Position numbers and translations under genes: made by a program. The notes beneath the pieces are model-generated. The model worked only from the letters and a program-made list of their open reading frames with translations, did no database searches and was not told the DNA's origin. Shown here piece after piece: positions 52,861-62,305 of a stretch of 64,000 bases of DNA. The stretch covers positions 90,899-154,898 of the forward strand of contig NZ_JAPZQK010000010.1 in NCBI RefSeq assembly GCF_027530345.1. The letters run 5' to 3'. The stretch is from Silanimonas sp. GTDB lineage: Bacteria; Pseudomonadota; Gammaproteobacteria; Xanthomonadales; Xanthomonadaceae. Every line of letters starts with the position of its first letter. Within the stretch, counting starts at the first letter, position 1.

Positions 52861-54516
52861 CTATCCGGTGGTGATCGCTCCGCGGCTGGCGGAGGCGACG
52901 CTGCGGGCGTACTTGGCCAGCGCGCCGTGGCGCACGCGCGGTTCGATGTGGGCGGGTTCGCGGGCGCTGAGGTCGGCGTCGGTGCGGATTTCGCGGGCGT
53001 CCACGTCGATCACCACGCGGTCGCCGTCGCGCAGCTGCGCGAGCGGGCCGCCGCGCGCGGCCTCGGGGCTGATATGGCCGACCATGAAGCCGTGCGTCGC
53101 GCCGCTGAAACGGCCATCGGTGATCAGGGCGACGTCATTGCCGAGGCCTTGGCCCACCAGCGCGGCGGTCACGGCCAGCATCTCGCGCATGCCGGGGCCG
53201 CCGGCGGGGCCTTCGAAGCGGATAACGACCACGTCGCCCGGCCGGATGGCGCGCGCCTGCACGGCGGCGAAGGCGGCGTCCTCGGAATCGAACACGCGCG
53301 CCGGGCCTTCATGGCGACGATGCTTGGCGGGCAGCTTGCAGATGCAGCCCTCGGGCGCGAGGTTGCCGTACAGCACCGAGTAGCCGCCGTGCGGCTTGAG
53401 CGGCGACGCGAAGCCCGGCACCACCTCGGCGGGCGTGATGTCGCCGGCCTCCGGCGGGTTCGCCATCGCCGCGTCCACGGCCGCGAACAGCGTCTGGCCG
53501 GTCATCGTCGGCGTGTCGCTGATGCGGCCGGCGGCGCGCAACTCGTCCAGCACGCGCGCCGTGCCGCCGGCGGCATGCAGCTCGACCGCGGTGAAGCGGC
53601 CGCCGGGTTTCAGGTCGGCGATCACCGGCGTGCGCGATGCGGCTTCGAATTCCTCCAGCGGGAAGGGCACGCCGGCTTCATGGGCGATGGCCAGCAGGTG
53701 CAGCACGGCGTTGGTCGAGCCCGCCGTCGCGGCCACGGTGATGGCGGCATTGCGCAGGGCCTGCGCGGTGATCGCCTCGCGCGGGCGGCGGCCCGCGCGC
53801 AGGGCGTCCATGGCGAACGCGCCGCAGCGGAACGCGGCCGTACGCTTCGCCGGGTCGGTCGCCGGGATGTCGTTCAAGCCCATCGGCGACAGGCCCAGCG
53901 TCGTCAGCACCATGGCCATGGTGTTGGCGGTGAACTGGCCGCCGCAGGCGCCGGCGCCCGGGCAGGCGCGGCGTTCGATCTCGCCCAGCTCCTCGTCGTC
54001 GATGCGCCCGGCGGCGTGCGCGCCGACCGCCTCGAAGACCTCCTGCACGGTGATCTTCTTCGCCTTGCACACGCCCGGCTGGATCGTGCCGCCGTAGAGC
54101 ACCACGCCCGGGATGTCCATGCGGCCCAGCGCCATCGCCGCCGCCGGGATGGTCTTGTCGCAGCCCACCAGCACCACCAACGCGTCGAGGCAGTGGCCGG
54201 TCACGGCCAGTTCGATCGAATCGGCGATCACCTCGCGCGAGGGCAGCGAGGCGCGCATGCCGGTGGTGCCCATCGCGATGCCGTCGGTCACGGCGATGGT
54301 GTTGAACTCGACCGGCGTGCCGCCCGCGGCCTTGATGCCCTCGCGGGCGGATTGCGCCAGCTCGCGCAGCGTCAGGTTGCAGGGCGAGATGTCCGACCAC
54401 GTGTGCACCACGCCGACCAGCGGCTTGGCGATGTCGGCGTCGGACAGGCCGGTGGCGCGCAGCATGGCGCGGGCGGGAGCGCGGGAGGGGCCGGATTTGA
54501 TCTGGTCGGAGTTCAC
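52861..54516 (-). CDS. ilvD: Dihydroxy-acid dehydratase
   Basis: This 551-residue Fe-S enzyme converts dihydroxy acids to 2-oxo acids. The cluster cysteines lie in [20 protein letters not shown] and [13 protein letters not shown]. The start is GTG 54516 (MNSDQIKSG); the frame is open upstream but runs into the leader. It is the first gene of the ten-gene unit and lies 55 bases after the attenuator terminator, so all downstream expression depends on read-through. Confidence 0.95.
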   Translation of the reverse strand: MNSDQIKSGPSRAPARAMLRATGLSDADIAKPLVGVVHTWSDISPCNLTLRELAQSAREGIKAAGGTPVEFNTIAVTDGIAMGTTGMRASLPSREVIADSIELAVTGHCLDALVVLVGCDKTIPAAAMALGRMDIPGVVLYGGTIQPGVCKAKKITVQEVFEAVGAHAAGRIDDEELGEIERRACPGAGACGGQFTANTMAMVLTTLGLSPMGLNDIPATDPAKRTAAFRCGAFAMDALRAGRRPREAITAQALRNAAITVAATAGSTNAVLHLLAIAHEAGVPFPLEEFEAASRTPVIADLKPGGRFTAVELHAAGGTARVLDELRAAGRISDTPTMTGQTLFAAVDAAMANPPEAGDITPAEVVPGFASPLKPHGGYSVLYGNLAPEGCICKLPAKHRRHEGPARVFDSEDAAFAAVQARAIRPGDVVVIRFEGPAGGPGMREMLAVTAALVGQGLGNDVALITDGRFSGATHGFMVGHISPEAARGGPLAQLRDGDRVVIDVDAREIRTDADLSAREPAHIEPRVRHGALAKYARSVASASRGAITTG

Positions 54517-54570
54517 GGTGTGCGGGCGGTTTCTGGGCTTCGGGGATTTTTCGAAGGCCCTGAAACGCGA

Positions 54571-54598
54571 AACCCCGCACCGTTGCCGGTGCGGGGTT
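54571..54598 (-). terminator. ilv attenuator terminator
   Basis: A perfect 12-bp stem, AACCCCGCACCG and its complement (54571-54582 with 54587-54598), closes a GCAA tetraloop on the minus strand. It is followed by TCGCGTTTC, a modest T-rich tail. Its 5' arm is also complementary to a leader-peptide segment (see attenuator). Confidence 0.85.
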
Positions 54599-54684
54599 TT
54601 CGTTTCGGACCTTGTTGTTGCTTTCTAGGTCACGTCGATCCCGCACCGGTTAGGGGGCTCAAGAAGGACGACGGTAATAACAAT
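54586..54684 (-). promoter_or_regulatory. ilv-leu transcription attenuator (control codons and antiterminator)
   Basis: On the minus strand, eight codons at 54684-54661 read ATT GTT ATT ACC GTC GTC CTT CTT (Ile Val Ile Thr Val Val Leu Leu). CCGGTGCGGG at 54649-54640 is a perfect 10-base complement of CCCGCACCGG at 54595-54586, the 5' arm of the terminator. A ribosome stalled on the control codons leaves the segment at 54640-54649 free to pair and block the terminator; one reaching the stop codon would cover it. This is the classic amino-acid attenuation layout. Confidence 0.88.
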
Positions 54685-54699
54685 CGACGCGACCGGCAT
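54625..54699 (-). CDS. ilv leader peptide
   Basis: This 24-codon frame (ATG 54699 to TAG 54625) encodes MPVASIVITVVLLEPPN and then RCGIDVT, dense in branched-chain residues like enterobacterial ilvL and too short for conventional gene calling. An in-frame ATG at 54768 would extend it to 47 residues; it lies 7 bases after a -10-like element, so it could be translated from a leaderless transcript. No clear Shine-Dalgarno precedes either start. The peptide itself should have no function; its translation reports Ile, Val and Leu (and Thr) supply to the ilv-leu operon. Confidence 0.8.
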   Translation of the reverse strand: MPVASIVITVVLLEPPNRCGIDVT

Positions 54700-54775
54700 G
54701 ACGCGACGCAGCTCGGCCGGGAGGGCCGAGGCGGTGCGCGCAGCGAAGGTCGGGGCGGTGGAGTTCATGGACCCG

Positions 54776-54805
54776 ACAAGACCACGGGCTTTTCCGCGCT
54801 GTCAA
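54776..54805 (-). promoter_or_regulatory. Probable ilv-leu promoter
   Basis: A perfect -35 box TTGACA (54805-54800, minus strand), an 18-base spacer and a weak -10 TCTTGT (54781-54776) put the transcription start near 54769, just before the leader peptide. It is the only good promoter seen in the 500-bp region upstream of ilvD. Confidence 0.6.
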
Positions 54806-55018
54806 CACTTTGTCGTGATGTGGACCTCATTCGAGTGAAGACTCAGTTCCAAGTCGTTGATGGAAATGAACTTTGGTTGCCGATAGAACTGACGGCTCGA
54901 CCGCAGATTTCGCATCCCGACGGCCGACATGCGCGGGTTGAGCCCTCGGTCACACGCTCGAGGACCGGGCCGCCACCATCCTTGCGCTGCTCGCACGCCT
55001 CGCCTCGACCGGTCCGCC
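54806..55018. other. Intergenic remainder between ilv promoter and LON-domain gene
   Basis: No gene is supported here. The part at 54815-54910 is clearly richer in A and T than its surroundings and lies directly upstream of the ilv -35 box, as an UP element or regulator (for example Lrp) site would. The part next to the LON gene presumably holds its promoter. A minus-strand open frame (54802-55068) has no start signal or family features and is not accepted as coding. Confidence 0.5.
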
Positions 55019-55618
55019 ATGGCTCTCCACCCTGCCGCCACGCACTCCCTTCCGCTGTTTCCCCTCAAGGCCGTGCTGATGCCCGGTGGGGTGATGGCCC
55101 TGAGCGTCTTCGAGCCGCGCTACCTCGACATGGTCAAGCGCTGCGCGCGCAAGGGCGAGAGCTTCGGCATCGCCCTGATCATCGACGGCCCGGAGGTCGG
55201 CGGCCCCGCCCATCCCGCGGAGATCGGCACCGAAGCCCGCATCGTCGATTTCCACGTGCAGCCCGGCGGCGTGCTCGGCATCGCCGTGGAGGGCGAGCGC
55301 CGCTTTGCCGTCGCCAGCACCGCCACCCAGTCCGATGGCCTCGTGGTGGCCGAAGTGCGCTGGCTGCCGCCGACGCCGCGCGTCGTGGTCGAGCCGCAGC
55401 ATGGCTTCCTCGTCGACCTGCTCAAGCGGATGCTGGAACGCGCCGGCGGTCCGCATGCCTTCGCGGACAACGCCAGCTTCGATGATGCTGGCTGGGTGTC
55501 GTGCCGACTCGCGGAGCTGCTGCCGCTCGACACCGACCAGCGCCTGCACCTGCTCGAGGAAGACGACCCCTCGCTGCGCCTCGACGCCGTGCTGCGCTGG
55601 CTGCCCCAACTGGCCTGA
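55019..55618 (+). CDS. LON substrate-binding domain protein (peptidase S16 N-domain type)
   Basis: This 199-residue protein consists only of the Lon N-terminal-like domain: LPLFPLKAVLMPGG, LSVFEPRYLDMVKRC, then GVLGIAVEGERRF. The ATPase and protease domains of Lon are missing, as in the common stand-alone LON-domain family (COG2802). A role in binding unfolded proteins is assumed; none is proven. The start ATG 55019 is preferred over an upstream frame full of Arg and Pro. It is convergent with the DedA-PAP2 gene. Confidence 0.88.
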   Translation: MALHPAATHSLPLFPLKAVLMPGGVMALSVFEPRYLDMVKRCARKGESFGIALIIDGPEVGGPAHPAEIGTEARIVDFHVQPGGVLGIAVEGERRFAVASTATQSDGLVVAEVRWLPPTPRVVVEPQHGFLVDLLKRMLERAGGPHAFADNASFDDAGWVSCRLAELLPLDTDQRLHLLEEDDPSLRLDAVLRWLPQLA

Positions 55619-55622
55619 GCGC

Positions 55623-57617
55623 TCAGTCGGCGGCGCGCGTCGCGCGCAGGCGCAGCACGCGGCCGTCGTCGCCGACGCGCAGGTTCGCGGTGTCGGCGTC
55701 CACCCGCGCCAAGGCGGCGCTCTGGTCGTCCTGTGCCGCCCAGTACCTCAGGAATCCGTCCCCGCGAAGGGCGAAGCGCAAGGTCTGCGCCGTGCCCAGC
55801 CAAAGCGGTTCGTCGCGCAGGCCGAGTGAATAGGGCGCCGGCCACAGGCGCAGCACCAGGCGCTCCTCCGGCGTGGCGCCGTTCCGAACCATCAGCAGGG
55901 CTTCGGAATGGCCTTCGTGCGTCGCCGGCATGATCGGCAGGGTCGCCGACGTCGCGTCGTCGTCCAGCATCATCAGCAGGCCGCGCCAATCGGCCTCTGG
56001 CAGCGGCGTCCAACCCGCGGCCTGCAGTTGCTCCACGAGGGAGGGCAGGTGGCCGGCGTACTGCACGTTCAGGAGCCAGGCGTCACGGCTGCGCAGTTCG
56101 TTGCGGCGCGAAGGCAGGTCGAGGTTCGCATCGCCCCGGATCCAGCGTTCGGCGTCGATCGCCCGGCGCTCGATCGGCGGATCGAAGGCGGCGACGAGGT
56201 CGTCCGCCGATCGTGCGGCGTGCCAGCCGCCCACCAGCAGCACCATGCCGAAGAAGATCGCCGCGACCGGGCGCACCCAGAACGAGCGCACCACGCGTCG
56301 CCGGTAGGCGATGCCCAGCGCGGTGATCCACAGCAACCCGAGGCTGGCGCCGGCGAGCACGTCGGAGAGCCAATGCGCGCCGAGATACAGGCGCGAGAAC
56401 CCGAGCAGGCCGACGAGCAGCGCGGCGACCACATAAGGCCACACGCGGCGCCGGCCCGGCATCTCGCGCGCCACCAGAACGGCGAAGAAGCCGTAAACCG
56501 TCGTCGCCAGCAGCACGGACTGCGAAGGGAAGGAGAACCCGCTGACCGCCGTGGCCGCCGGCGGCTTCGGCAGGTCGATCAGCCAGCCCAGGGCCCAGGC
56601 GAACACGATCGCGAAGCTCGGTGCCGCGATCCAGTGCCAGGCGGCGATGCGGCGCTTGCGCCAGAACAGCCAAGCGGCGACCGCAGCCATCGCTGGGCCC
56701 AGCACGACCGGATCGCCCAAGGTGGCGAGGAAGCCCATCACCGGGTCGGCCAGCGGGTGCCGCAGCCCGAACATCGTCTGGTGGACCACGAGGTCGAAGC
56801 GCGACGGGGCCTCGCCGCCGCCCACCGAAATCAGCAGCTGGAAGAAGGCCCAGGCGCCGAACAGCAGCACGACGGCGAACACCAGCAGGGAGGGCGATTC
56901 GCGCCGGTTCGGGTCGATCAGGGCTTCGGAATAGCGGCCCATCACCGGATGGCGGTGCGACCAGTCGAGCAGGCGCACCAGCAGGCCGTGCGCGCGCGGC
57001 GCCAGCCAGCGCCACGAGTACAGCACCAGGGCCCACTGCACGGCGACGAGCACCAGCACCAGGCCGATGACGATAGCGAGCCGCCCCGCCACCGCGGCCA
57101 CCAGGTCCAGCGAGGCGCCGAACAGCCAGCCCGGCGCCAGGAACGCGAGGGCCCACAGCATGGCCGCCAAGCCCGTTGCGAAGCAGTACTTCGGTGCCGG
57201 CATCCGCACCATGCCGGCGATGGCCGGGATGAAGGGCCGGATGGCGCCGACGAAGCGCCCGATCACGAGGCTCTTCATGCCGTGGCGGCGGAAGGCAACG
57301 TCGCCGCGTGCGAGCCATTGCGGGTTCTGCGCGAACGGCCAGCGGGTCTTGAGGGAATCGCCGTAGCGGCGTCCTGCCAAGTAGCTCACGCCGTCGCCGC
57401 AGAAGGCACCGAGCGCTGCGCAGACCACCGCATAGGTGCCGTCGATATGGCCGAGCCCCACCAGCGTGCCGACCGCGAACAGCAGCGGCGTCGCCGGGAT
57501 GGCCACGCCGATGATCAGCAATGCATCGCCGAACGCGATCAGGAAGATCACCACGCCCGCCGCGAGCGGGTGGCGAGATATCCAGTCGAGAAGGGCGTCC
57601 CAGCGGATGGAGTCCAT
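55623..57617 (-). CDS. DedA-PAP2-LssY_C fusion membrane protein with degenerate PAP2 motif
   Basis: This 664-residue inner-membrane protein has residues 1-200 as a DedA/VTT domain (IPATPLLFAVGTL, GRFVGAIRPFIPAIAG), residues 245-440 as a PAP2 phosphatase domain and a C-terminal LssY_C-type domain (about 465-664). PAP2 motif 3 SRLYLGAHWLSDV (408-420) is intact. Motif 2, usually PSGH, reads PSQS (364-367), and motif 1 lacks the RP pair (KPPAA). Phosphatase activity may therefore be altered or lost. The ATG lies 6 bases after a perfect TATAAT on the same strand, which suggests a leaderless mRNA. Confidence 0.87.
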   Translation of the reverse strand: MDSIRWDALLDWISRHPLAAGVVIFLIAFGDALLIIGVAIPATPLLFAVGTLVGLGHIDGTYAVVCAALGAFCGDGVSYLAGRRYGDSLKTRWPFAQNPQWLARGDVAFRRHGMKSLVIGRFVGAIRPFIPAIAGMVRMPAPKYCFATGLAAMLWALAFLAPGWLFGASLDLVAAVAGRLAIVIGLVLVLVAVQWALVLYSWRWLAPRAHGLLVRLLDWSHRHPVMGRYSEALIDPNRRESPSLLVFAVVLLFGAWAFFQLLISVGGGEAPSRFDLVVHQTMFGLRHPLADPVMGFLATLGDPVVLGPAMAAVAAWLFWRKRRIAAWHWIAAPSFAIVFAWALGWLIDLPKPPAATAVSGFSFPSQSVLLATTVYGFFAVLVAREMPGRRRVWPYVVAALLVGLLGFSRLYLGAHWLSDVLAGASLGLLWITALGIAYRRRVVRSFWVRPVAAIFFGMVLLVGGWHAARSADDLVAAFDPPIERRAIDAERWIRGDANLDLPSRRNELRSRDAWLLNVQYAGHLPSLVEQLQAAGWTPLPEADWRGLLMMLDDDATSATLPIMPATHEGHSEALLMVRNGATPEERLVLRLWPAPYSLGLRDEPLWLGTAQTLRFALRGDGFLRYWAAQDDQSAALARVDADTANLRVGDDGRVLRLRATRAAD

Positions 57618-57738
57618 CCCGCGATTATAGGTGGGACGCCAAGGCGCCCGGATGACGTTGCTGCGACGCGTCACGCCAAATACTCTCAGCCCGCGGGACT
57701 CGCTACTCTTTGGCTTCTCCCTTCGGTCGACCGCGCGC

Positions 57739-58554
57739 ATGCCCAGCCTCTCCGGCAAGACCCTGCTCATCACCGGCGCCTCCCGCGGCATCGGCCTCGC
57801 CATCGCCCTGCGTGCCGCCCGCGAAGGCGCGAACGTGGCCATCGCCGCCAAGTCCTCGGTGCCCAACCCGAAGCTGCCCGGCACCATCCACAGCGCCGCG
57901 GCCTCGGTGGACGAGGCTGGCGGTCAGGGCCTCGCGATCAAATGCGACATCCGCGAGGAGGCCGAGGTCGAGGCCGCCGTCGCCGCGACGGTCGAGCGCT
58001 TCGGCGGGCTCGACATCCTCGTCAACAACGCCAGCGCCATCTGGCTGAGGGGTGCGCTCGAGACGCCGATGAAGCGCTTCGACCTGATGAGCCAGGTCAA
58101 CAGCCGCGGCAGCTTCCTCTGCGCGCAGAAGGCTCTTCCGCATCTGCTGAAGGCACGAAACCCGCACATCCTCACGCTGGCGCCGCCGCCCACCCTCGAC
58201 CCGAAGTGGTGGGGCCCGCACACCGGCTACACGCTGGCGAAGATGGGCATGAGCTTCGTCACCCTCGGCCTCGCCGCGGAGTTCGGCCCGCAGGGCGTGG
58301 CGGTGAACGCACTGTGGCCGAAGACCGTCATCGCCACCGACGCGCTGAACATGATCCCCGGCATCGACGTCTCCGGCTGCCGCACGCCGGCCATCGTCGC
58401 CGACGCCGCCCATGCGGTGCTGTGTCGCGAGGCCCGCGGCTTCCACGGCCGTTTCCTGATCGACGAGGACGTGTTGCGCGAGGCCGGCGAGATCGACTTC
58501 GCGCGCTATGCCGTCGATCCATCGAAGCCGCTGTCGCCCGATCTTTTCCTCTGA
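57739..58554 (+). CDS. Short-chain dehydrogenase/reductase, HSDL2-like
   Basis: This 271-residue SDR has the NAD(P) motif TGASRGIG (residues 13-20), NNASAIW, and YTLAKMGMS carrying the catalytic Tyr and Lys. The PPP in LAPPPTL replaces the usual Ser-containing strand, which is characteristic of the HSDL2-like subgroup. The substrate is unknown; a fatty acyl or hydroxy-lipid is likely by analogy. It starts ATG 57739 and is followed 27 bases later by the PaiB-like gene, probably co-transcribed. Confidence 0.87.
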   Translation: MPSLSGKTLLITGASRGIGLAIALRAAREGANVAIAAKSSVPNPKLPGTIHSAAASVDEAGGQGLAIKCDIREEAEVEAAVAATVERFGGLDILVNNASAIWLRGALETPMKRFDLMSQVNSRGSFLCAQKALPHLLKARNPHILTLAPPPTLDPKWWGPHTGYTLAKMGMSFVTLGLAAEFGPQGVAVNALWPKTVIATDALNMIPGIDVSGCRTPAIVADAAHAVLCREARGFHGRFLIDEDVLREAGEIDFARYAVDPSKPLSPDLFL

Positions 58555-58581
58555 CAGCACTCTGGCGACCCGCACCCGCCC

Positions 58582-59214
58582 ATGTACCAGCCCGCCCTGT
58601 TCGCCGAAAACCGGCCCGAGGAATGGCATCGCCTGATCCGCGAGCACCCGCTGGGCATGCTCGTCACCGCGACGGCCAAGGGACTCGAAGCGGAGCACCT
58701 GCCCTTCGTGCTCGAAGCGGAGCGCGGTCCCGCCGGCACGCTGCTGGCCCATGTCGCACGCGCCAATCCGGTCTGGCGCGCGGTGGGCGAGAATGATGCG
58801 GTGATGGTCGTATTCCGCGGCGTCCAGGGCTACATCTCGCCGAGCTGGTACCCGAGCAAGCACGAGCACCACCGCCATGTGCCGACCTGGAACTACGAGG
58901 TCGTGCACGTGCATGGCCGCATCCGTGTGCTCGACGACACGAATGCCGTCCGCGGCGCGGTGGCGAAGCTCACGCGCCAGAGCGAGGCGGGTGAGCCGGT
59001 GCCGTGGAAAATGGGCGATGCGCCGGCCGACTACCTCGCGTCGGAGCTTGCCCACATCGTCGCCATCGAGATCGCGATCGAGCGGATCGAAGCCAAGCGC
59101 AAGCTCAGCCAGAACCGCGACGAACGCGACTTCAACAATGTCGTAGAAACCTTGGAGCGGCGCGGCGGCCAAGCGCTGGCGAGCGCGATGCGGCGCGCTC
59201 GCTCCGACGGCTGA
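58582..59214 (+). CDS. FMN-binding, PaiB-like protein
   Basis: This 210-residue protein of the PaiB family (FMN-binding split barrel) begins MYQPALFAENRPEEW and contains LGMLVTATAKG, GYISPSWYPSKHEHHRHVPTWNYE and MGDAPADYL, which are diagnostic. PaiB of Bacillus represses degradative enzymes; in proteobacteria most relatives are uncharacterised and may be flavin enzymes. It is downstream of the SDR gene on the same strand. Confidence 0.88.
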   Translation: MYQPALFAENRPEEWHRLIREHPLGMLVTATAKGLEAEHLPFVLEAERGPAGTLLAHVARANPVWRAVGENDAVMVVFRGVQGYISPSWYPSKHEHHRHVPTWNYEVVHVHGRIRVLDDTNAVRGAVAKLTRQSEAGEPVPWKMGDAPADYLASELAHIVAIEIAIERIEAKRKLSQNRDERDFNNVVETLERRGGQALASAMRRARSDG

Positions 59215-59229
59215 CGGCCGCCGGGAATG

Positions 59230-60369
59230 TCAGCGCAGCACGTCGATGCCGCGCCGCAGGTCGGCGACGAGATCGTCGCCGTGCTCCAGGCCCACGCTCA
59301 AGCGCAGTAGCCCCGGTGGCGACACCGGGTTCGGTCCCTCGACCGAGGCGCGGTGCTCGATCAGCGACTCCACGCCGCCCAGCGAAGTGGCGTTGGTGAA
59401 CACTTCGACGGCACCGGCGAAGGCCAGCGCCGCCTCGCGGCCGCCCTTGAAGGTCACCGACACCATGCCGCCGAAGTCGCGCATCTGCCGCGCGGCGATG
59501 GCGTGGTTGCGGTGCGTGGGCAGGCCGGGCCAGTAGACCGTCTCGACGGCCGGCTGCGCGGCGAGGAATTCGGCCACGCGAAGGGCGTTGGCGCAGTGCC
59601 AGGCCATGCGCGCCGGCAGCGAGCGCAGGCCGCGCAGCGTCAGCCAGGCAGAGAACGGCGCCAGGATGTTGCCGGTGATATGCCGGCGATGTGCCGCCTT
59701 GTCGAACAGCGCATCGCGCTTGGCGAACACCAGCGCGCCACCCATCACGTCGCTGTGGCCGCCCATGTACTTGGTGGTGGAGTGCATCACCACGTCGGCG
59801 CCCAGCGCGATCGGCCGCTGGAGGGCCGGCGTGGCGAAGGTGTTGTCCACCGCCAGCAGCGCCCCGTGCTGCTTCGCGATCGCGGAGAGTGCGGCGAGAT
59901 CGGCAATGCGCAGCTGCGGGTTCGACGGCGTCTCGGCCCAGATCATCCGCACGGCGGGCGTCATCGCCGCGGCCACGGCGGCGGCATCGCATTGGTCGAC
60001 ACGACGCACCGTCACGCCGCGCTCGGGCAGGAACTCTGCGCCCAGCGAGCGCAGGCCGGCGTAGCAGTCCTCGGGGATCAGCACCTCGCTGCCGGCCGGC
60101 AGGCATTCGAGCGCCGCCGTCATCGCCGCCATGCCCGAACCGTAGGCCAGCGCCGCATCGCCACCGTCGAGCGCGGCCAGCGCGGTCTCGAGGCGGTCCT
60201 GCGTCGGATTGCCTTCGCGCTGGTACTCGTAGCCGGCCAGTCGTTCGGCGGCTGGGCTGTGCTTGAAGGTGGTCGACAGGTGCAGCGGCGGGGCCACGGC
60301 GCCGTTGTGGGCATCGGCTTCGCCGCCCGCGTGGACGGCGAGGGTTTCAAGGTGGAGCTCAGGGCGCAT
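59230..60369 (-). CDS. Cys/Met transsulfuration PLP enzyme (cystathionine gamma-synthase/lyase type)
   Basis: This 379-residue fold I PLP enzyme has the cofactor lysine in HSTTKYMGGHSD, YGSGMAAMTA for phosphate binding and YEYQREGNPTQDRLE at the substrate entrance. The family covers MetB, MetC and related lyases, and motif reading alone does not settle which. The start [15 protein letters not shown] (60369) overlaps the HAD gene by 11 bases, so it is the last gene of the thiE-hemL-HAD unit. Confidence 0.88.
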   Translation of the reverse strand: MRPELHLETLAVHAGGEADAHNGAVAPPLHLSTTFKHSPAAERLAGYEYQREGNPTQDRLETALAALDGGDAALAYGSGMAAMTAALECLPAGSEVLIPEDCYAGLRSLGAEFLPERGVTVRRVDQCDAAAVAAAMTPAVRMIWAETPSNPQLRIADLAALSAIAKQHGALLAVDNTFATPALQRPIALGADVVMHSTTKYMGGHSDVMGGALVFAKRDALFDKAAHRRHITGNILAPFSAWLTLRGLRSLPARMAWHCANALRVAEFLAAQPAVETVYWPGLPTHRNHAIAARQMRDFGGMVSVTFKGGREAALAFAGAVEVFTNATSLGGVESLIEHRASVEGPNPVSPPGLLRLSVGLEHGDDLVADLRRGIDVLR

Positions 60370-61000
60370 GCACGGGTTCCAGGTCGAAGCCCCGGCGCAG
60401 CAATTCACCGGCGAGCTGCGGGGGCGAGGTGTAGTGGATCGCGTCGAGACCGGCGCTCTGGGCGCCGCCCACGTTCTCCGTACGGTCGTCGATCATCAGG
60501 GCCGACGCCGGGGAATAGCCGAGCGTGGACAGGCAGGCATAGAAGGCCTGCGGGTCGGGTTTGGTGAGGCCCAGCTGGCCGGTGGTGATCATCCGCGTAC
60601 CGAACAGCGGGCGAAGCTCGGGGAAGAATTTCGGCAGCTGCCGCCCGAGCCACTGGCCGTTGTTGGTGAACAGCGCCAGCGTGGTCTGCGGGGCGATGCG
60701 CTCCGCCAGGCCCAGCACGTCGCGGCGCAGGCGCATGCTCTGGCGCCGCGCGTCGATGAAAGCGTCCAACGGGATATCGAGGCCGTGGCGGCGACGCACG
60801 GCGTCGAGGTAATCCTCGAGCCCCAGTTCGCCGCGGTCATTCTTCGTCTCCAAGCCACTCTTGAACAGGGCGTCCAGCACGGTCGCGGGGGCTGCGCCCA
60901 CTGCGCGCGCCAGCGCATCGACCCGGCGCTCGCGCTGGTACTCGACGAGCACGTCGTCGAGGTCGAACACCACCAGCTTCGGGCGCGGCCTTGGCGTCAT
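60359..61000 (-). CDS. HAD-superfamily phosphatase
   Basis: This 213-residue HAD hydrolase has motif [12 protein letters not shown] (nucleophile Asp12 and Asp14), motif II LFTNNG, a Lys in [10 protein letters not shown] and motif [11 protein letters not shown], so it looks catalytically complete. It is subfamily IA-like with a helical cap between residues 15 and 85. The substrate is unknown. Coupled to hemL upstream (ATGA) and the PLP enzyme downstream. Confidence 0.87.
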   Translation of the reverse strand: MTPRPRPKLVVFDLDDVLVEYQRERRVDALARAVGAAPATVLDALFKSGLETKNDRGELGLEDYLDAVRRRHGLDIPLDAFIDARRQSMRLRRDVLGLAERIAPQTTLALFTNNGQWLGRQLPKFFPELRPLFGTRMITTGQLGLTKPDPQAFYACLSTLGYSPASALMIDDRTENVGGAQSAGLDAIHYTSPPQLAGELLRRGFDLEPVHAP

Positions 61001-62292
61001 GCGGCCGCGGCGACCTCGCGGAAGGCGGCGCGCGCGGCCTCCAGCGTGTGCGCGATCTCGGCGTCGCCGTGCGCGGACGATACGAAGCCGGCCTCGAAGG
61101 CCGACGGCGCGAGGTAGACGCCGCGCTTCAGCATGGCGCGGAAGAAACGGTTGAAGCGCGCCGTGTCGGCGGCCTTGGCCTGTTCGAAACTCGTCACGCG
61201 CTCCGCGGTGAAGTACAGGCCGAACATCGCGCAGACATGGCGGGTCGAGAACGCGACGCCGGCCGCGTCGGCGGCGTCCTGGAAGCCGGCCACCAGCGTC
61301 TCCGTCGTCTTCGCAAGCCCTTCGTAGAACCCGGGCTGCTGGATGATCTTCAGCGTCGCGAGCCCGGCAGCCATGGCCACCGGATTGCCGCTCAGCGTGC
61401 CGGCCTGGTAGATCGGGCCGGCCGGCGCAATCTGCCGCATCAGCTCGGCGCGGCCGCCATAGGCGCCCACCGGCATGCCGCCGCCGATGATCTTGCCGAA
61501 GGTGCTGATGTCGGGCTGCACGCCATACAGCTCCTGTGCGCCGCCGAGCGCCACGCGGAAGCCGGTCATCACCTCGTCGAAGATCAGCAGAGCGCCGTGC
61601 TTCGTGCAGAGTGCGCGCAGGTGTTCGAGGTAACCCGGCTCCGGTGGGATGCAGTTGGCATTGCCCACCACCGGCTCGACGATGACGCCGGCGATGTCGG
61701 CGCCCACTTCGTTGAACAGCGCGGTGGCCGCGGTGAAATCATTGAACGGCAGGGTCAGCGTGAGATCGGCCAGCGCTTTCGGCACGCCGGGCGAATTCGG
61801 CAGGCCGAAGGTCAGCGCGCCCGAGCCCGCCTTTACCAGGAAGCTGTCGCCATGGCCGTGGTAGCAGCCCTCGAACTTGACGATGCGGTTGCGCCCCGTG
61901 GCGCCGCGCGCGAGGCGGATCGCCGACAGCGTGGCTTCGGTGCCCGAGTTCACCATGCGCACCATCTCGCAGCTCGGCACGATGGCGGTGATCGCCTCGG
62001 CCATCGTCACCTCGAGCGGGTTCGGCACGCCGAACGAGAGACCGTCGACCATCACCTCGCGCACGGCCTCGAGCACTTCCGCGCGCGCATGGCCCGCGAT
62101 CATCGGGCCCCAGCTGCCGATGTAGTCGACGTAGCGGTTGCCGTCCACGTCCTCGATCCAGGCGCCCTTGGCGCGCTTGGCGAAAAACGGTTCGCCGCCC
62201 ACCGACTTGAAGGCACGCACCGGCGAATTGACGCCGCCGGGCATGAGGTCGAGGGCGCGGGTGTAGAGGGCGTGGCTGGTGTCGGTCTTCAT
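60997..62292 (-). CDS. hemL: Glutamate-1-semialdehyde 2,1-aminomutase
   Basis: This 431-residue PLP enzyme of tetrapyrrole synthesis converts glutamate-1-semialdehyde to 5-aminolevulinate. [12 protein letters not shown], the cofactor lysine in [16 protein letters not shown] and [12 protein letters not shown] are canonical. ATG 62292 (MKTDTS) is preferred; 62301 is possible. thiE ends 13 bases upstream, so they are co-transcribed. Confidence 0.95.
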   Translation of the reverse strand: MKTDTSHALYTRALDLMPGGVNSPVRAFKSVGGEPFFAKRAKGAWIEDVDGNRYVDYIGSWGPMIAGHARAEVLEAVREVMVDGLSFGVPNPLEVTMAEAITAIVPSCEMVRMVNSGTEATLSAIRLARGATGRNRIVKFEGCYHGHGDSFLVKAGSGALTFGLPNSPGVPKALADLTLTLPFNDFTAATALFNEVGADIAGVIVEPVVGNANCIPPEPGYLEHLRALCTKHGALLIFDEVMTGFRVALGGAQELYGVQPDISTFGKIIGGGMPVGAYGGRAELMRQIAPAGPIYQAGTLSGNPVAMAAGLATLKIIQQPGFYEGLAKTTETLVAGFQDAADAAGVAFSTRHVCAMFGLYFTAERVTSFEQAKAADTARFNRFFRAMLKRGVYLAPSAFEAGFVSSAHGDAEIAHTLEAARAAFREVAAAA

Positions 62293-62305
62293 TCGTTGCA
62301 TCAGG

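Noticed and set aside
54802..55068. An 88-codon minus-strand open frame upstream of ilvD
   Set aside because: It covers the AT-rich promoter-proximal patch and part of the LON gene, with no ribosome site or family features.
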